From JACKOB01 sp024234575 (lineage in GTDB: Bacteria; Pseudomonadota; Gammaproteobacteria; Pseudomonadales; Oleiphilaceae): 64,000 nucleotides of DNA. The position numbers and the translations under genes are program-made. The notes below the pieces were generated by a model. That model was not told the DNA's origin. It saw nothing but the letters and a program-made list of their open reading frames with translations, and did no database searches. The DNA lies in NCBI GenBank assembly GCA_051208035.1, contig JBPJFZ010000016.1, positions 1 to 64,000 on the forward strand. The letters run 5' to 3'. This document shows positions 52,358-61,840 of the stretch, one piece after another. Position 1 is the first letter of the stretch. Each line of letters opens with the position of its first letter.

Positions 52358-53194
52358 TTAAGCCAATTTGCTTGCAGTTGCTTTTGCTAACTTGCGCTCT
52401 GGATTGGTTTTAACGTGCGTCCAGTAGAGTGGCAAGCCAACCAGCAGGAATCCACCTACCAGGTTGCCCAGTGCCGTTGGGATTTCGTTCCAAATGAAGT
52501 AATCAACTACGGTAAAGTCACCACCCATGATCATAGAGAACGGGAACAGGAACATGTTAACGATTGAGTGCTCAAAGCCCATGAAAAAGAAGAGCATAAC
52601 CGGCATCCACATGGCCATCATCTTCGCGCTTGCAGACGTGGAGATCATCGCGCCTACAACACCCATTGATACCATCCAGTTACACAACATGCCACGGATG
52701 AAGATCGTGAACCAGCCGTCAGCACCATGCGCCTGATAGCCCAGTGTTCTAGACTCGCCAATAGAACTTACTTTAGCAGCCAATGCACCGCCGTCTGTGT
52801 TGTAACCATAAGTCAAAATGAAGGAAGCGAAGAAAGCAACGGTTAAGGCACCGGCAAAGTTGCCCAGGAAGACCAAGCCCCAGTTTCTGAGCATTTGATC
52901 CACGGTACATCCAGGGCGCTTGTTAATAACGGCTAACGGCACCAGCGTAAAAACGCCGGTGAGTAGATCGAATTTCATCAGGTAAAGCATGATAAAGCCG
53001 ACCGGGAACAGCAACGACCCCACCAGAACGCTGCCGGTTGCGACAATCACTGAAATGGCGAAAAACGCCGCTAATCCTAAAATTGCCCCTGCCATAAAGG
53101 CGCGGACGAGGGTGTCTTTGGTGGACATAAAGATCTTCTGTTCACCGGAGTCAACCATTTTGGTTGCAAATTCACTGGGCTCGATATACGACAT
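52358..53194 (-). CDS. Formate/nitrite transporter family (FNT) channel
   Basis: The 278-residue membrane protein has six membrane segments typical of FocA/NirC channels. GFEHSIVNMFLFPFSMIMG and NWMVSMGVVGAMISTSASA are FNT signatures, and NLVGGFLLVGLPLYW closes the channel. The substrate (formate, nitrite or another small anion) is not set by sequence. The nearby cyanase and kinase suggest nitrite or another nitrogen compound. No nitrite reductase is in the window. Confidence 0.9.
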   Translation of the reverse strand: MSYIEPSEFATKMVDSGEQKIFMSTKDTLVRAFMAGAILGLAAFFAISVIVATGSVLVGSLLFPVGFIMLYLMKFDLLTGVFTLVPLAVINKRPGCTVDQMLRNWGLVFLGNFAGALTVAFFASFILTYGYNTDGGALAAKVSSIGESRTLGYQAHGADGWFTIFIRGMLCNWMVSMGVVGAMISTSASAKMMAMWMPVMLFFFMGFEHSIVNMFLFPFSMIMGGDFTVVDYFIWNEIPTALGNLVGGFLLVGLPLYWTHVKTNPERKLAKATASKLA

Positions 53195-53414
53195 AAGGTT
53201 TGCTCTCTCAAGTTGATGTTATTAAAAATCTGTAATGTCGTATAAGCAGCTATGATGCCAGAAGTAAATTATGTATATAAAACAGCATGATATATGAAAT
53301 GGCAACGGTTTTTGTGAGTGTTGCCATATCGTTGAATGTATCGGAGTGCACCACAGGTTTTGGATTATGCGCTTGTTTAGTGCACTGCTTTAAAGCGGTC
53401 TGACAGAGTGATTG

Positions 53415-53993
53415 TCAGGCAGCCTGTAAACCAAGGTTCTCGGTTTTCGCCAGCCATTTTAGCCGAATGGCTTCTTTCGAGTTTAAGACAGGGCCGAATG
53501 CTGTGACTTTAACTGGCTTGATACCGCAAAACTCAAGTACCGTGCGTTTCATCATTTTAGTGCCCGGTGCACCGTAAGCGAGCCGGTAGTACCAAGGGGG
53601 GGAGTCCATCGTGACGATTAGCCGCGCGGTTTTACCTTTTAATAACTTTTCCGGGAACGGGTTGCCTTTGCGGTACTTAAAGGCAAAGCCAGGCAAAAGC
53701 ACGCGATCGAGGGCGCCTTTTAAGAGCGCGGGCACTGTGCCCCACCAGGTAGGGTAAACAAATACCAGGTGATCAGCCTCTCGAATGTCTTGTTGCAGTT
53801 GCAGCAGATCAGGTTCTAATGGTTGCACTTGACCATAACCAGAACGAAATATGGCATCAAAGCTCAATTTAGATAAATGAATCAGTTTTACCTGATGCTT
53901 CGATTGTCGGGCACCTTGCTCATAAGCCTCGGCCAGCGAGTGACAGAGACTATGGTCTTTCGAATTGCCATTAATAATTAAAATCCGTTTCAT
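53415..53993 (-). CDS. NAD(P)H-dependent flavodoxin-fold quinone reductase
   Basis: About 192 residues from ATG 53993 (the frame opens at 54053, but MKRILIINGNSKDHSL fits the family start). The FMN-binding pattern includes HLVFVYPTWWGTVPALLKGALDRVLLPGFAF and a late LEFCGIKPVKV. It matches the NQO/MdaB-like two-electron reductases that spare quinones and drugs from radical cycling. The gene is alone. Confidence 0.85.
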   Translation of the reverse strand: MKRILIINGNSKDHSLCHSLAEAYEQGARQSKHQVKLIHLSKLSFDAIFRSGYGQVQPLEPDLLQLQQDIREADHLVFVYPTWWGTVPALLKGALDRVLLPGFAFKYRKGNPFPEKLLKGKTARLIVTMDSPPWYYRLAYGAPGTKMMKRTVLEFCGIKPVKVTAFGPVLNSKEAIRLKWLAKTENLGLQAA

Positions 53994-54053
53994 GCCAGCA
54001 CCTGTTAGTGTATTGATTGACTCATCTATGGTGGTGGCGAAGGATGAATTCAA

Positions 54054-54369
54054 TTATATCGATCGCAAATTTTATATGCCGGGCTGATTTCAATTTCGAT
54101 TCATCACTGAGCGCTCGTAAATCCTCACCATAGCGGGGGTTTAGAGGATTCTAATAATGTGAACATCGTTTCATTATTCTCGGTAAACCAGCCTTTTTCG
54201 TCCCGAATCGACCTGATTGTCCACATATTTTCTACTTGGGCTACGGCACCATCTCTCAACGGATTACCGACTGGCACTATTAAAAGTGCAGGGTATGGTG
54301 GCCCGCTAGCAACGCTATAAACACAAAACAAAAACATTATAAAAACAAAACAAAGAACCGGAGTCCTCT
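54054..54369. other. 316-bp intergenic region
   Basis: No supported gene. A minus-strand frame at 54125-54337 has somewhat protein-like composition, but it has no ribosome-binding site and no known family. The end of the region is A-rich (ACAAAACAAAAACATTATAAA), probably leader sequence for the next gene. Confidence 0.4.
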
Positions 54370-55548
54370 ATGAATCTCACCTCTAAAATCATTAGTTCGG
54401 CGCTAGTTGGTGCCTCGTTTGCGGTTTCTGTTGAAGCCATGGCAACTGACATCGATAAAATAAAAGTGATGTCTCGCAACATATATTTGGGCGCGGATAT
54501 TTTCCCGGTATTGGCGGCAGCGCAGAACCCTGATCCTGTTGCTGTGCCAATGGCGGTCACGGGTGTATTTCAATCTGTGCAGGCGTCTAACTTTCCTGAG
54601 CGGGCACAAGCCTTAGCAGATGAAATTGGTCGCCATAAGCCCGATGTTATCGGATTGCAGGAGGTATCGACCTGGCGGACGCAGATTCCGGGAGACTTTT
54701 TGCTAGGCAACCCAACGCAAGCCAGTGATGTGGCCTATGACTTTCTTGAAATCCTGCAGGCAGCCCTTAGTGAGAGAGGTTTACACTACCATGTGGCGGC
54801 AAGTGTTGATAACGCTGACCTTGAACTACCGTTTATTGCTGGCGTCGAGGCGGATGGCGTCACCCCGTTGTTTGGTGATCTGCGTCTTAGCGACAGAGAT
54901 GTTATTTTGGTAAAAGACAGTCGACGTATTTCTTATTCGACGACCATTACAGGCAACTTCGCGGTGAATGGTATTACCTCCGTCGGAGGTACCTCTATTG
55001 AGTTCACACGTGGCTATACCATGGCAGATGTAACAGTAAGAGGCGTTGACTATCGTTTCGTGAACACGCACCTCGAAACCGGCGGCTCAGAGCCGTATAT
55101 GTCACTGCAAGCGGTGCAAATGAATGAGCTGATGCAGGTTATCAGCGCCACCACAAACCCTTCTACCCCGGTTATTTTGCTGGGTGACTTTAACTCAAGC
55201 CCTACAGAAGGCCCGTTTATTTCAACGTCTGGTATTCCGGGGCTTGATGGATTGCCTTTGGTTCCACCTTATTTGCAGGCAGTAGGGTCTGGCTATATTG
55301 ATACCTGGTTATCCAAGCCTAAAGCCCGCGATGGTTACACCTGCTGTTTCGATGCCGCTGTCTCTGATGAAGATGCGACTCTTTACGAGCGTATTGATCA
55401 CATCTTCTTTAACCCGAAAGATCGTGAAATCAGTAAGCTGAAAGTGAAGCTGGTAGGTCAGTCCAACGCTGATATGACCGATGAAAGCGCTCTTTATCCA
55501 TCAGATCACGCGGGCTTATTTGGTAAGATTAAGCTCGAAAAACAATAA
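54370..55548 (+). CDS. Secreted endonuclease/exonuclease/phosphatase family protein
   Basis: ATG 54370 follows CGGAGTCCTCT. The 392-residue protein has a signal peptide (1-25) and the EEP fold: VMSRNIYLGAD with the metal-binding Asn, DVIGLQEVS with Glu, DRDVILV, VNTHLE, VILLGDFNSSP, and SDHAGLF with the catalytic Asp-His. The substrate could be nucleic acid, phosphate ester or sphingolipid. A clear terminator follows. Confidence 0.85.
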   Translation: MNLTSKIISSALVGASFAVSVEAMATDIDKIKVMSRNIYLGADIFPVLAAAQNPDPVAVPMAVTGVFQSVQASNFPERAQALADEIGRHKPDVIGLQEVSTWRTQIPGDFLLGNPTQASDVAYDFLEILQAALSERGLHYHVAASVDNADLELPFIAGVEADGVTPLFGDLRLSDRDVILVKDSRRISYSTTITGNFAVNGITSVGGTSIEFTRGYTMADVTVRGVDYRFVNTHLETGGSEPYMSLQAVQMNELMQVISATTNPSTPVILLGDFNSSPTEGPFISTSGIPGLDGLPLVPPYLQAVGSGYIDTWLSKPKARDGYTCCFDAAVSDEDATLYERIDHIFFNPKDREISKLKVKLVGQSNADMTDESALYPSDHAGLFGKIKLEKQ

Positions 55549-55585
55549 GGGTAATATCTTTAAAATTTCCCGTGTGTACCTTGCT

Positions 55586-55610
55586 TGGGGGCTTTATGCC
55601 CCTTTTTTTA
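55586..55610 (+). terminator. Rho-independent terminator of the 54370 gene
   Basis: GGGGC and GCCCC form a stem with a TTTAT loop, followed by TTTTTTTA, 38 bp after the stop. Confidence 0.85.
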
Positions 55611-55797
55611 TCTTCAGAACTGTAAATCAGAATGAGCCCGGGACAGCTGCCGGGATACAGATACGAAACCTATACAGAATTAAACGTTACCAATTGCTCT
55701 TTATAGCCTATATTTTAATCAATAGATGAATGCACCTGCACGCTGGCTGCAAGTGGAGGGGCATTGTTGTGGTAGAACAGTTAAATAGGAGCAGGAG

Positions 55798-56316
55798 ATG
55801 TTTTTTTCTCGTGTTGGATTAATACTTGGAATGACGCTGTTGTCGGGGAGTGTTCTGGCGGCCAGCGGTAGTGGCACGGCAACCGTTCAGGCCTTTGGTG
55901 ACCCAACGATCGTGAATGATCAGGATCTGCATTTTGGGCAGATCTCCAATGCATCCGGGTCGAGCTGTACGATAAGTGTTGCCGGTGCGGTGTCTGGTGG
56001 CTGTATCGACCCTAGCTCGCAAGCTCAAGTTGGTCAGTTTACCATCACCAGTTTGCCTGCTTCGGTACCTGTATTGCTCACCCTTACCGGCGGTAACAGT
56101 GGCGGCGGTGAGGTGACTTTTGTTGCAGCAGGGCGGGCGGCGGATGGCACAACATCCATGAATCTCACCAATGCGACCCAGTCCGGAGCATTTACCACTA
56201 CAGCTCTGGCGGCAGATATTGTGGTAACAGTGTTTGGTGATATTACGGTTAACAGTACACTCAGTGCCGGTGTTTCTTATAGCGCGACCTACACGCTTGA
56301 TGTTATTTATCAGTAG
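55798..56316 (+). CDS. DUF4402 pilin-like protein
   Basis: ATG 55798 follows AGGAGCAGGAG. The 172-residue protein has a signal peptide (1-22), then a beta-rich DUF4402 domain (NDQDLHFGQISN, SSCTISVAGAVSGGCIDP, AGVSYSATYTLDVIYQ). DUF4402 proteins are often the major subunit of alternative chaperone/usher fibres. The gene converges on the usher gene, and their ends overlap by 14 bp. It most likely supplies the fibre subunit of that system. Confidence 0.85.
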   Translation: MFFSRVGLILGMTLLSGSVLAASGSGTATVQAFGDPTIVNDQDLHFGQISNASGSSCTISVAGAVSGGCIDPSSQAQVGQFTITSLPASVPVLLTLTGGNSGGGEVTFVAAGRAADGTTSMNLTNATQSGAFTTTALAADIVVTVFGDITVNSTLSAGVSYSATYTLDVIYQ

Positions 56317-59300
56317 CTCTTTTGGGTAGCTCCATCAGCTCGGCTTTAATATCGCCCGCCGTTCTTGCCCACGGCGGGTTTTTTGTTAGTGTTTGGGTAA
56401 GTTGTTGAATCTCTTGTGCGTCACACTCTTTGTTCGTGGCCATTGTTTTCAATCTGCTGCTTTCGTTTTCTGTAGCGGTAACAACGGTGTACCAATGCTG
56501 TTGATTAACTGACCGTTTGATCAAATAGAGTTGCTTGTTATCGCGCACCAGTATCAACGTTTTGTCAGGTACCCTTTGATAAGCGGCTAATTGGCAGATA
56601 ACGCGGCTCGCCTCAGACTGGTTGATAAAGCTATGCCCCTCAGTTAATAAAAACTCCAGTGACAATGTAGTTTGTGCCGTGGAAGTATTTGTTGGCAAAG
56701 GCGGCGCTGTGGATTTCATATTCAGCTTGTATAAAGGTTCCTGCGGGGGTGGCAGCGCGGCGGCTGTATTTGCCGAAAGGGCGATATCGGGCACGGCATG
56801 ACGTGCGCCGCTGGGGCTGGAAAACAGCCCAATATCACCCTGGTTTGATCGCAAGCCCATCGCCAGCAGGTAGTCTTCGGCAATAGTAAGACGATAGCGA
56901 CCCGGTGCGATATTTTTGAACAGGTAATAGCCATCAATATCCGTTTTCGTCGTGCCTACTTGATTGTCTTCCAGGTCTTTGATCACCAAGGGCACACCAG
57001 CCATGGCGCGGCTGTCATTCCCATCCTGGTGATAAATGTAGCCTTCGAATTCGTTCATGGTCTGTAACGGGAACATCAGCGTGCTGTAACCGCCGGGGTG
57101 AGAGTTGAAAACTGCTTTACCGTTTATCGGTACCAGAAACGGATCTTCTACCGTACTCATATCAATGCTTATTTGTTGGCCCTCGAAGGTATCCGCGCCG
57201 GGCAACAATACGCTGCCTCTTCGGTCAGTACTGAGTTCACGCCAGCGATAGTTCCCCAGAAAACTGATGTTTTCGAGACCGACATCGCCTTTGTCGAAAA
57301 CTTGATTGCGGTTTTTGTCCCAGTAAGCAAACGCATGAATACGGGACTTCTGATCATCCCGCAGGTATGACATCGACAGGCTTTGGGTAAGTGGATCGTA
57401 GCCAATTGAGAACGACACGCCGCTAGAAAACGCCCAATCCCCGGAATGGTCATAGCGGGTATCAAGGGTAAAGTTAACCCCCCGTGTTTTTAGCGTTACA
57501 CTTTGGGAAAAACCGACAGTCTTCAGGCTATCATTATCGTAACTAAGGCGTGTGGTGCTAAATAACCGATTGTTTTTTTGCCAGCGGGCTTCCACGTTGG
57601 CATCGGTAATCGTCCAATGCTCTTGCGTGTCGGCAGTTAGCCCCGAGGTTAGCTGCCATGCGCCCAGCCGTTGGGTGAGGAAAAACTGGTAGGTGAGGTC
57701 ATCTTCACCTGCCTGCTCATTATAGTTGAGCGTATGTTGCCAGCTGCCGCTGAAAATTCCCTGATAGAGTGTGCCGCTGAGGATTTTTCCGTCTTCTGCA
57801 TCTAAAAGCTTGTCATAGCGACCATTCAGTCGCCAGCCAACGCCTGCTATCGGGAATGTCTGACCACTCATGCCCAGACGAAAGCGATCAGTGAGCAGGG
57901 AGTTATCGGCGCCACGTAAATCAGAAAAAATCAGATCGCTGAAATGCGAATATTCACTGTTAAGCGCAACGTTGTACCATTGGTCTGATCCACCGAGAAA
58001 GAAGGCGTTCTCTCCCTGGTCATCGACGACGCCCTCGATAGTCAACCGTGCGCTGTCCCACTTATGCAGAATATTGCTGCTGATATAGTGGTAGTCTTCT
58101 TCTTCCTGACTTAATTGGTGCGCACCGATTCCGATACTGGTGTGATCATTTAGGCCGTAGTTAAATACAAGCTTGCCCTCTATACCTCGTTTCTCTTCGT
58201 CATCGTCACCAATTGCCCGTCCACCTTTTTCCAGTATAAAACCTTCGTAATTAAGGCGTCCTTTCGGTGAATCTTCCTGATCGACGTTGATGGTTTTATT
58301 GAACTCGAAAGCCTCCCCGGCGTCGCCGTATATTTTAAGTACAAAGTCGTTGGCACCGGTGAATAAGTCGATGTCATCAAAGATAACCCGGCCTTCGTTA
58401 CCTACCTGGGTAATATCAATAAGCAGCCCTTCGTTATACAGCTCGGCACGCCAGCCTTCAGGCAGGTTGCTCTCGAAGGCTATTCTGGCAAAGCCTGCAC
58501 TGCGGCCGCTGGGTTGGCTGCGTAGTTGCAGTCCCAGGCCAGTACCTGAGCTGTGGATAAGGTTGTCACGATTGGTGTAGATATCGCCAAATTCATACAT
58601 CGACAGGTTAAACGGGGCGTTGTGATTGCCATCCTGATAGCGTGACATCTTTAGCCGGTGGCTGCTGCGACTATCGGTTTCACTTTGCGAGTTCCATTCG
58701 AGGCTATGATAAAGCACATCAGCTACGCCGATGGTGTTGTAGCGGCCCTTCCATTCATCACTTTCTTTCTTTGTGCCCTTCAGTGACAAGTAAAAAGAGG
58801 GGGGATTAAGCAGATTGTAGGTGTCGTTGGTGATGTAGTCCGGTGTAAATACAGATGTTTGCCAGTTGTTGAGTGTGGCCGGGCTTAAAGATTGAGGTCG
58901 CAACTGTTGGTGACTGGTAGAGAAGTCTACCCGCAACTTTCGGTAATCTGCTGTAAGCTTGCTTTGTAAAAGACTTTGCCAGTTTGCTGCCGACAGATAG
59001 TACTGAACGCCATCGCTGGCAAGCTGCAAATTCTCGGCTATCGGGCAGGTTGTAAATGGCAGGGTAATGATCAGCTTGCCTTCCGGCAGCGCTGCACTGT
59101 TAATGCCCAGATCGAAAAGACTACTTAGCTCTTCAACGGGCAAATACAACCCGTCATTCCTCTGGTAACTGTCCAGTGCGTCATAAAGTGTTGTGCCGAA
59201 GCCTCTTAGCACCATGATGTGATAATTGTCGTTTTCTGAAAGCGGGGTGGTTTGGATCAGAGGATAGGTGCAGACACTTTGTGGCGCGGTACCAGCAGCA

Positions 59301-59368
59301 CCGCTGGCGCAGGCGGTGCCGCAGGCCAGCAAACATAACAGACTGAAAAGAAACTGTTTTGGCATCAA
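56303..59368 (-). CDS. CS1/alternate-type fimbrial usher
   Basis: The 1021-residue outer-membrane usher has a signal peptide, an N-terminal domain and the conserved AELYNEGLLIDITQVGNEGRVIFDDIDL. A DFVLKIYGDAGEAFEFNKTINVDQED plug-region block precedes the long barrel. The C-terminal half has a CnaB/SdrD-like domain (GVPLVIKDLEDNQVGTTKTDIDGYYLFKNI, about 785-850). A final 100-residue region with VICQLAAYQRV and LILVRDNKQLYLIKR is not typical of ushers. It is cotranscribed with the chaperone and faces the DUF4402 gene. Confidence 0.88.
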   Translation of the reverse strand: MMPKQFLFSLLCLLACGTACASGAAGTAPQSVCTYPLIQTTPLSENDNYHIMVLRGFGTTLYDALDSYQRNDGLYLPVEELSSLFDLGINSAALPEGKLIITLPFTTCPIAENLQLASDGVQYYLSAANWQSLLQSKLTADYRKLRVDFSTSHQQLRPQSLSPATLNNWQTSVFTPDYITNDTYNLLNPPSFYLSLKGTKKESDEWKGRYNTIGVADVLYHSLEWNSQSETDSRSSHRLKMSRYQDGNHNAPFNLSMYEFGDIYTNRDNLIHSSGTGLGLQLRSQPSGRSAGFARIAFESNLPEGWRAELYNEGLLIDITQVGNEGRVIFDDIDLFTGANDFVLKIYGDAGEAFEFNKTINVDQEDSPKGRLNYEGFILEKGGRAIGDDDEEKRGIEGKLVFNYGLNDHTSIGIGAHQLSQEEEDYHYISSNILHKWDSARLTIEGVVDDQGENAFFLGGSDQWYNVALNSEYSHFSDLIFSDLRGADNSLLTDRFRLGMSGQTFPIAGVGWRLNGRYDKLLDAEDGKILSGTLYQGIFSGSWQHTLNYNEQAGEDDLTYQFFLTQRLGAWQLTSGLTADTQEHWTITDANVEARWQKNNRLFSTTRLSYDNDSLKTVGFSQSVTLKTRGVNFTLDTRYDHSGDWAFSSGVSFSIGYDPLTQSLSMSYLRDDQKSRIHAFAYWDKNRNQVFDKGDVGLENISFLGNYRWRELSTDRRGSVLLPGADTFEGQQISIDMSTVEDPFLVPINGKAVFNSHPGGYSTLMFPLQTMNEFEGYIYHQDGNDSRAMAGVPLVIKDLEDNQVGTTKTDIDGYYLFKNIAPGRYRLTIAEDYLLAMGLRSNQGDIGLFSSPSGARHAVPDIALSANTAAALPPPQEPLYKLNMKSTAPPLPTNTSTAQTTLSLEFLLTEGHSFINQSEASRVICQLAAYQRVPDKTLILVRDNKQLYLIKRSVNQQHWYTVVTATENESSRLKTMATNKECDAQEIQQLTQTLTKNPPWARTAGDIKAELMELPKRATDK

Positions 59369-59374
59369 TAGACT

Positions 59375-60169
59375 CTAATCCGCCGCGACCTGAATTCGAA
59401 TCTTGCTTACCAACGGCGTGTCCGATGTGTCGTCTCGATAAATTAGCGATAACAGCCCTACGGGCTTTTCATCCAGCCGCAAGGTTACCTGGCGTCTGCT
59501 GATATTGGCGTAAATCGCAAAGCCTGTAGCTTCTTGCAGAATCTCCTGATCTCGGATTAATTGCAGCTGGCCACTGCTGGAAAGTTGTCCTGACCGATTA
59601 AGCATGGCAGAAAACTGCCAGCGTCCATCTGCAAGCTTGGTTAAGGCTGGGGCGTCGAGCCATACTTTTGCACTAAGCTCGCCATGGCGCACGATAATTG
59701 GCAAATTGTAGGCGGTCTGCTGGATGAGTTGCGTATCGCTTTTACCTTCATGCTGGGCCGGACGGGTCAAGATGCGGGTAAACGATAAATACTCATTCGG
59801 TTTTAGGCCGTAAGGTTTACTCACCTTAAAACGAATAACCTGGGATTCACCAGGGGCCAGTTGCCCTTGCCGAGGCGAAAACTTAAGCAGCCCTGCGGCA
59901 GAATGTGGGCTGCTTTCGGGCTCTGCAAACTGGATGGTGCCATCTTCTTGCATGTAAGCATCACGTAAGGTGACGCGAAACTCTACCAAATCATTACCTT
60001 TATTTTGTAAACGTAAGGCATGGGCTCTTTTTTGGTCGTCGAAGACAATCCGCTGCTCGGAAAGCGCCACCGCTGCATAGGCGCTGGTGTTAAACATCAA
60101 ATTGGCAACACAAAGCAGGATCAGCCAATGTTGCTTTGAGAATAAACACTTTAAAATTGGGTTAGTCAT
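59375..60169 (-). CDS. Periplasmic fimbrial chaperone (PapD-like)
   Basis: ATG 60169 (264 residues) is preferred over the longer frame from 60211 because it gives a normal signal (MTNPILKCLFSKQHWLILLCVANLMFNTSAYAA). The two immunoglobulin-like domains include ALRLQNKGNDLVEFRVTLRDAY, FSPRQGQLAPGESQVIRFKV and IYANISRRQVTLRLDEKPVG. It caps DUF4402-type subunits before the usher. It precedes the usher by 6 bp. Confidence 0.85.
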   Translation of the reverse strand: MTNPILKCLFSKQHWLILLCVANLMFNTSAYAAVALSEQRIVFDDQKRAHALRLQNKGNDLVEFRVTLRDAYMQEDGTIQFAEPESSPHSAAGLLKFSPRQGQLAPGESQVIRFKVSKPYGLKPNEYLSFTRILTRPAQHEGKSDTQLIQQTAYNLPIIVRHGELSAKVWLDAPALTKLADGRWQFSAMLNRSGQLSSSGQLQLIRDQEILQEATGFAIYANISRRQVTLRLDEKPVGLLSLIYRDDTSDTPLVSKIRIQVAAD

Positions 60170-60320
60170 ATCTTTCGCGAGGTAAAGGGCAAATAAAGTT
60201 GTCTGTGACAACAGTATAGCTGCTTCTTACATCGCGGTGATGGGATGACGGTTTTTTACCGGCAAAGCCAGTCTTTAGGCGGCATCGCTACCCAAAAAAT
60301 AGTTTTTACAGGTTGGAATT

Positions 60321-60566
60321 TCAGATAAAAAACAGCATGGGGTAAGCCAGTAATAGCTTGTTATGGAAAAACTTACCATTGAGCTTGCTGGCAATGGAGT
60401 TGATCTCGGTGCGGCTGCATTCCATCTTTATCAGCGCCACAACATTTTCCTGGCTGCTTTGATTAAGGAGAAATATATTTTCAATAGCACCAAAGCTTTG
60501 TAGCAGACTGGTTTTTATTTCAGAAATGGTAATTTCAATAGGCAGATTAGCTATTTGAATATGCAT
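60321..60566 (-). CDS. Small RRM-like protein
   Basis: The 81-residue protein has an RRM-style order of strand and helix: IQIANLPIEITISEIKTSLLQSFGAIENIFLL, then NVVALIKMECSRTEINSIASKLNGKFFHNKLLLAY. The second strand lacks the aromatic residues of a canonical RNP1, so RNA binding is uncertain. It ends in a hydrophobic PMLFFI. It is isolated, with 150 bp to the chaperone gene. Confidence 0.55.
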   Translation of the reverse strand: MHIQIANLPIEITISEIKTSLLQSFGAIENIFLLNQSSQENVVALIKMECSRTEINSIASKLNGKFFHNKLLLAYPMLFFI

Positions 60567-60781
60567 GATGAGTTGATCGCCAGTAGTTTATTGTTTTGGG
60601 AGATCTGAATAGTCGGTCGATACAACTTTAGGCCGGAGTTTCAAACTTTCACCCTGCACCATATAGTAATCAGCGACGGCAGGGAATCGACATTGTTACA
60701 ATTTAAGTAATACCTCACATTTTTTCTGGTTTTAGTGACACGGTTTGATGCACCTAGCTGTTCTAACAAATGTTTGATTGC

Positions 60782-61033
60782 TCATAGTCTTAAGACCGCC
60801 GCTTTAAGTCGTTTAAGCAGTGTCTCGCCAAGCTGTCGTTTGCACCATTTTGGTAAATGACGGGCGGAAATTTCGACGCCAGCGGGATCAATTAAATACA
60901 CATCGGTATCCCGTCTATTATTTTTATCAAGATAACCCTCTTCTTTAAGCCACTGCGCGACAACTTTCGCATCACTATGCCCGAAAATGTCACGACCGCC
61001 GCAGAGTGTGAGTTCAATAACTCTATATCCCAT
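60782..61033 (-). CDS. Hypothetical protein
   Basis: The 83-residue protein starts MGYRVIELTLCGGRDIFGHSDAKVVAQWLKEEGYL and ends with a basic helix (LPKWCKRQLGETLLKRLKAAVLRL). No signal, membrane segment or known family. Protein-like composition and codon phase support it being real. Confidence 0.45.
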   Translation of the reverse strand: MGYRVIELTLCGGRDIFGHSDAKVVAQWLKEEGYLDKNNRRDTDVYLIDPAGVEISARHLPKWCKRQLGETLLKRLKAAVLRL

Positions 61034-61253
61034 GGGTGATTATTTCGCTGCTGATGATTAGTTTGGCTTTATGGGCCCGCTTCAAGCCATCTTTTCTGGC
61101 GTAGTATGGGGAAAATGCCTTAAAAATACTATCTGACAGATCTAACTTCGACGATGGCTACTGCCGATCTTCTCGTCAAACGGTGGTGCATCTGTGTTAT
61201 GTTATGCCGGTGCTAACTATTCGAGATGCAACGTGGATCATCATCTTCAAAAA

Positions 61254-61823
61254 ATGCGGACAACGCTTGAGCAAAAATTTAACGCCAGATTATCTGATTG
61301 GGACTACTTTACCGGCTTGTTTCATCTGCAGACGCTTGCCGAAGGTGAGCATTGGATTCGTTCTGGCGAGCGGCGTGATGAGTTTTTCTTTATTTCCGAA
61401 GGGCTGGTAAGAATTTACTACGTTGATCAGGAAGGCAATGAAGTAAACGAAGGCTTTTATGAAGAAGGCATGCTGCTTGGGCCGATTTCGAGTTTTATCA
61501 GTGGTTCACCCTGTCTTTATTATATTCAGGCGTTGGAGCCCTGTACGTTGGTGGCGGTTAACTACCATGCGTTTCATGAGTATGCGAAGGATAAGCCAGA
61601 CATTCTGAATTTTGAGCTGACTTTTATGCAAAGCCTGTTTGTGAGTAATGCCACCAGGGATGCTAAAAGACTTATTAATAATGGAGAGCAACGTTACCGC
61701 TGGTTCTGTCGCGAATATTCTCACTTATTTGAACGTATCCCGCAGTACCATATTGCCTCGTTTTTAGGGATGACGCCGGTTAGTCTTTCCCGGCTGCGAC
61801 GCAGTGTCGGCAAGCCGGGATAG
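61254..61823 (+). CDS. Crp/Fnr-family transcriptional regulator
   Basis: About 189 residues from ATG 61254; the frame opens at 61194 and GTG 61233 is another possibility. The cyclic-nucleotide-binding-type domain (FHLQTLAEGEHWIRSGERRDEFFFISEGLVRIYYVDQEG then GFYEEGMLLGPISSFISGSP) is followed by a helix-turn-helix in HIASFLGMTPVSLSRLRRSV. No Fnr-type cysteines for an iron-sulfur cluster. It converges with fadH, 17 bp apart. The effector is unknown. Confidence 0.8.
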   Translation: MRTTLEQKFNARLSDWDYFTGLFHLQTLAEGEHWIRSGERRDEFFFISEGLVRIYYVDQEGNEVNEGFYEEGMLLGPISSFISGSPCLYYIQALEPCTLVAVNYHAFHEYAKDKPDILNFELTFMQSLFVSNATRDAKRLINNGEQRYRWFCREYSHLFERIPQYHIASFLGMTPVSLSRLRRSVGKPG

Positions 61824-61840
61824 GTTTTACCTAGTCGCTA

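Noticed and set aside
53292..53330. ATGGCAA/TTGCCAT repeat upstream of the FNT gene as a sigma-54 promoter
   Set aside because: The GG-N10-GC spacing is not met on either strand.
54125..54337. 70-residue minus-strand frame
   Set aside because: Composition is fairly protein-like, but there is no ribosome-binding site and no family, and it lies between two divergent gene starts.
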